This document shows positions 62,014 to 64,000 of a stretch of 64,000 nucleotides of DNA, one piece after another. The notes under the pieces are model-generated. The model was not told the DNA's origin and did not search any database. It was given only the letters and a program-made list of their open reading frames with translations. The position numbers were made by a program, and so were the translations under genes. Location of the stretch: positions 186,001 through 250,000 of the forward strand of contig CAWFEX010000013.1 of assembly GCA_963814955.1 (NCBI GenBank). Direction: 5' to 3'. How positions within the stretch are numbered: the stretch's first letter is position 1; every line of letters starts with the position of its first letter. The stretch is from DATCJA01 sp963814955. Lineage in GTDB: Bacteria > Acidobacteriota > Vicinamibacteria > Vicinamibacterales > UBA2999.

Positions 62014-62424
62014 CTAGTTCTCTCCCGCGCCGCGGATATTGGAACCCGTTCCCCGCGAGTAATACCGGCCGTTGACTTCCATGCCCATGAACTCGGCGGT
62101 GCGCTTCGACTTGTCTCGCGGAGGATGCGCAATGATCTTGACGCGATTGCCTACCTTGAGGATCTGCGGAGAAATCCCCGACGCGACCATCGACGCCGCC
62201 CCGGACCCCTCGAACCCCCAGCTTTCCGGCTTGCCAGTGGGACCCGGCACATCGAGCGTGATCCACATGTGCGGATTCCGCCATTCGACGTTCGTGACCA
62301 CGCCTTCGACCGACACCAACTGATCGACGTCGTACATCGCCCGCGAATGATGGGCCGACAGCAGCGTCGTCATCGACACGAACCCGACAATCACCGTCAG
62401 AATGCCGACCGTCTTCCGCGCCAT
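62014..62424 (-). CDS. DUF6152 family secreted protein (copy 4)
   Basis: This is a 136-residue protein. The ATG at 62424 is chosen because GGAGG is 5 nt upstream; an upstream ATG at 62436 overlaps that site. The signal peptide ends LLSAHHSRAMY, with the core EWRNPHMWITLDV, GWGFEGSGAAS-type text (SWGFEGSGAAS) and GMEVNGRYYSRG at the end. It lies downstream of two GRWEGD-family genes on the same strand, with 63 nt between it and the nearest. Confidence 0.85.
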   Translation of the reverse strand: MARKTVGILTVIVGFVSMTTLLSAHHSRAMYDVDQLVSVEGVVTNVEWRNPHMWITLDVPGPTGKPESWGFEGSGAASMVASGISPQILKVGNRVKIIAHPPRDKSKRTAEFMGMEVNGRYYSRGTGSNIRGAGEN

Positions 62425-62487
62425 ACGTGCCTCCATGCTGCAAAACTGCCACCGAACGATGGTTCGTCTGCTCCGTACGATCCCAGG

Positions 62488-63288
62488 TCATGATCCGAGA
62501 CGCGTGAGATAGGTTTCCGGGCCATCCTCCGGCCGGCACAACACTTCCTCGATGACGTCGAGCGGTTGACGTTTCAAGGTGATCGCCGGCGTCTCCCACG
62601 GCTTCGTCAGCATCTCCGGATCTTCCACTGTCGCGCGATACTCGAGCGTATCAGCGTCAATGCGACGCCATCGTTCGACGATGTGCATTGCGGGAGAGGT
62701 CAACCACACCCCGGTGCTCGCGTTCGTCGGCCTGTCCTGGGCACTCGCCAGCCATCCTTCTCCATTGAAGGACGTCACGTCGATGACGAGCGTGTCACCG
62801 TCCCAGCGTCCCGCCGAGTCGCCGAGGTGTGTCGGATACAGATACTGCTCCGAGGTGTGCGGTCGCCCGGTTGTGGGGATGATCCGGAAGATCGGGTAGG
62901 CCGCGGTGAACACGAATGCGAATCCGGGGCGCTGAACGATCTGAACGGGATGCCCAATCATTGCGGCGCGAGGGAACGCGGGAGGAGCGCACCGCATGGT
63001 CGGGTCGTCCTTGGCCGACAAGACCTTCATACGAGCGCGCGCCTCGTCCTTGTACAGTCCCTCGAGCTCGGTCAGATTGAACGTGTCGCGCCCGGAGCTT
63101 GCGCCGAGCGGCTCGCCCTTCCAGACGCCGGTCAGGTTCGGTTCGCCCCACGTGGTTCGCGCCGCGAACGAACCGGCACCCGCTCCCGACCCACTCGACT
63201 CTGCGTTGTCGCTCGATCGCACGCCGAGCCACACGGCCGCTCCGACGACAACCGCGGCAACGGCAATCGTGATCGCCCGCGTGCTCAT
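62488..63288 (-). CDS. GRWEGD-family protein with N-terminal membrane anchor
   Basis: This is a 266-residue protein starting at ATG 63288 in an ATGA overlap with the gene upstream. The N-terminus MSTRAITIAVAAVVVGAAVW has no clear cleavage site and could stay as an anchor. TWGEPNLTGVWKGEPLG, MRCAPPAFPRAAMIGHPVQI, SAGRWDGDTLVIDVTSFNGEGWL, SPAMHIVERWRRIDADTLEY and VEDPEMLTKPWETP identify the family; Asp replaces Glu in the core (GRWDGD). The function is unknown. Confidence 0.75.
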   Translation of the reverse strand: MSTRAITIAVAAVVVGAAVWLGVRSSDNAESSGSGAGAGSFAARTTWGEPNLTGVWKGEPLGASSGRDTFNLTELEGLYKDEARARMKVLSAKDDPTMRCAPPAFPRAAMIGHPVQIVQRPGFAFVFTAAYPIFRIIPTTGRPHTSEQYLYPTHLGDSAGRWDGDTLVIDVTSFNGEGWLASAQDRPTNASTGVWLTSPAMHIVERWRRIDADTLEYRATVEDPEMLTKPWETPAITLKRQPLDVIEEVLCRPEDGPETYLTRLGS

Positions 63289-64000
63289 CGGACACCGCCC
63301 TGCTGCTTCTTCGCCGCTTCCGCGGCGGCAAATTCCCGGTGCCGCGCGTCCAGCTCGGGATCCAGGAAGCAGAGCGATTCCTGGACCGTGTCGTACGGCA
63401 CCATGCCCCGGCGGTCGGTGGCTCCGGTCCATGGAGCAGTCAGCATCTTCGAGTCTTCAACAACGACTCGATATTCAAAGACCTGCGCGTCCGGTCGACT
63501 CCAGCGCTCGGTGATGCGCAGCGCGTCGGACGATGTCTGAGGGAGCCGGTTCGGGGGCCTGGCATCGCCGAGCCACGGCTTGCCGTTGAAGTCCGTCACC
63601 TCGACAACAAGCGTGTCGCCTTCCCAATGACCGACCGACGAGCCGAGGAACGACGGCTTGCGCGCGGCGCGAGGTCGCTGCCCGTTCTCCTCAACGATCG
63701 GAATGATCCTGAAGCTGCTGGCGCCTTCGTTGAGCATCAGGAGATATCCGGGAGCCGACACCAGTTGGACGGTTCCGCCCATCGCGCCGTTGACGGGTGA
63801 CGGTGGCCAGCAGTGGTAGTTCGGCGTATCGATGCCGCGCCAGTCGATCAGGCCTCGTGCGGCGCCGCCGCCCTCCCTGTAGTCACGTGCCTCCGGACGG
63901 TATAGCGACTCGAGCGGCACCGGCGGCGGGGCAATCGTCGCCTCGGGCCAATAGACGCCCGAAAAATCCGGTTTTCCATCCCATGGTGTGCGAGGCACCG
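63285..64000 (-). CDS. Secreted GRWEGD-family protein (5' end beyond window)
   Basis: This is the C-terminal part (at least 237 residues) of a family member; the frame stays open to the right edge. The visible text runs PRTPWDGKPDFSGVYWPEA, YHCWPPSPVNGAMGGTVQL, SVGHWEGDTLVVEVTDFNGKPWL, TSSDALRITERWSRPDAQVFEY and VEDSKMLTAPW. The GTG at 63998 is probably internal, since a signal peptide is expected upstream. It is first of the visible part of an operon with the gene at 62488 and the DUF6152 gene. Confidence 0.75.
   Translation of the reverse strand, partial: VPRTPWDGKPDFSGVYWPEATIAPPPVPLESLYRPEARDYREGGGAARGLIDWRGIDTPNYHCWPPSPVNGAMGGTVQLVSAPGYLLMLNEGASSFRIIPIVEENGQRPRAARKPSFLGSSVGHWEGDTLVVEVTDFNGKPWLGDARPPNRLPQTSSDALRITERWSRPDAQVFEYRVVVEDSKMLTAPWTGATDRRGMVPYDTVQESLCFLDPELDARHREFAAAEAAKKQQGGVR

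Noticed and set aside
1..64000. tRNA, rRNA or riboswitch genes
   Set aside because: I saw no cloverleaf, rRNA core or known aptamer sequence when reading both strands, though a covariance-model search was not possible.

Overview
The window looks like part of an Acidobacteriota chromosome, most like a Vicinamibacteria-type soil lineage. This is inferred from content, not from a marker gene. The DNA is GC-rich. It carries large Oar-like TonB receptors with a carboxypeptidase-regulatory N-terminus, acidobacterial-type quinoproteins and c-type cytochromes, four DUF6152 genes, a DUF1592/DUF1552 pair and many Tat-exported enzymes. No rRNA, tRNA, CRISPR array, phage or complete insertion sequence was seen. 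At least 14 genes can be read through only by changing frame, and many of the breaks fall in short homopolymers. I read these mainly as assembly indels and give each such gene as one CDS with the break noted.

Region 1 (1-20.8 kb) is a coherent catabolic island. It has a TonB receptor, four Tat-exported xylose-isomerase-like TIM-barrel proteins and one cytoplasmic relative, two Gfo/Idh/MocA oxidoreductases (one Tat-exported), a di-haem cytochrome c followed directly by a PQQ-type beta-propeller protein, a small thiol-redox pair, a tandemly duplicated pair of secreted proteins, a DoxX-like protein and an MFS carrier. A LacI-family repressor gene sits inside it. Four near-identical 14-bp LacI-type operators lie before the cytochrome operon, the DUF6152 operon, the repressor itself and the second Gfo/Idh operon. 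Three of them adjoin recognisable sigma70-type promoters. This is the best candidate for an undescribed system: a LacI-controlled, partly periplasmic oxidation/isomerisation pathway for a glycoside or polyol.

Region 2 (20.9-28.5 kb) carries an AAHS-type carrier, a GalB-like 4-oxalomesaconate hydratase, a LigI-like amidohydrolase, a protein like 4,5-dihydroxyphthalate decarboxylase and a DctA-like dicarboxylate carrier. Together they suggest lower aromatic-acid catabolism. Two genes of a large secreted family and a DUF6152 gene lie in the middle. Region 3 (28.6-36.4 kb) has a second TonB receptor followed by DUF6152 and its secreted-family partner, then a thiamine-diphosphate enzyme and an MFS carrier. 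Region 4 (36.7-46.9 kb) holds an FG-GAP propeller protein, two Tat-exported alpha/beta hydrolases with Cys nucleophiles, a PPK2 kinase, a CHAD protein, a DUF3616 protein and a 960-residue orphan. Region 5 (47-57.6 kb) has a B3-like metallo-beta-lactamase-fold protein, an intact TonB receptor, a DUF1592/DUF1552/ankyrin operon and a DUF418 membrane protein. Region 6 (57.7-64 kb) has another quinoprotein-like propeller, a DUF2971-like protein, four more members of the secreted family, a GNAT enzyme and a DUF6152 gene.

Two patterns run through the whole window. One is a family of 11 secreted proteins of unknown function sharing a G-R-W-E-G-D core, with members next to all four DUF6152 genes. The other is a set of intergenic hairpins of REP type: a 5' GTAG, a perfect stem that differs from locus to locus, and a 4-nt loop that is usually TTTA or TTCA.
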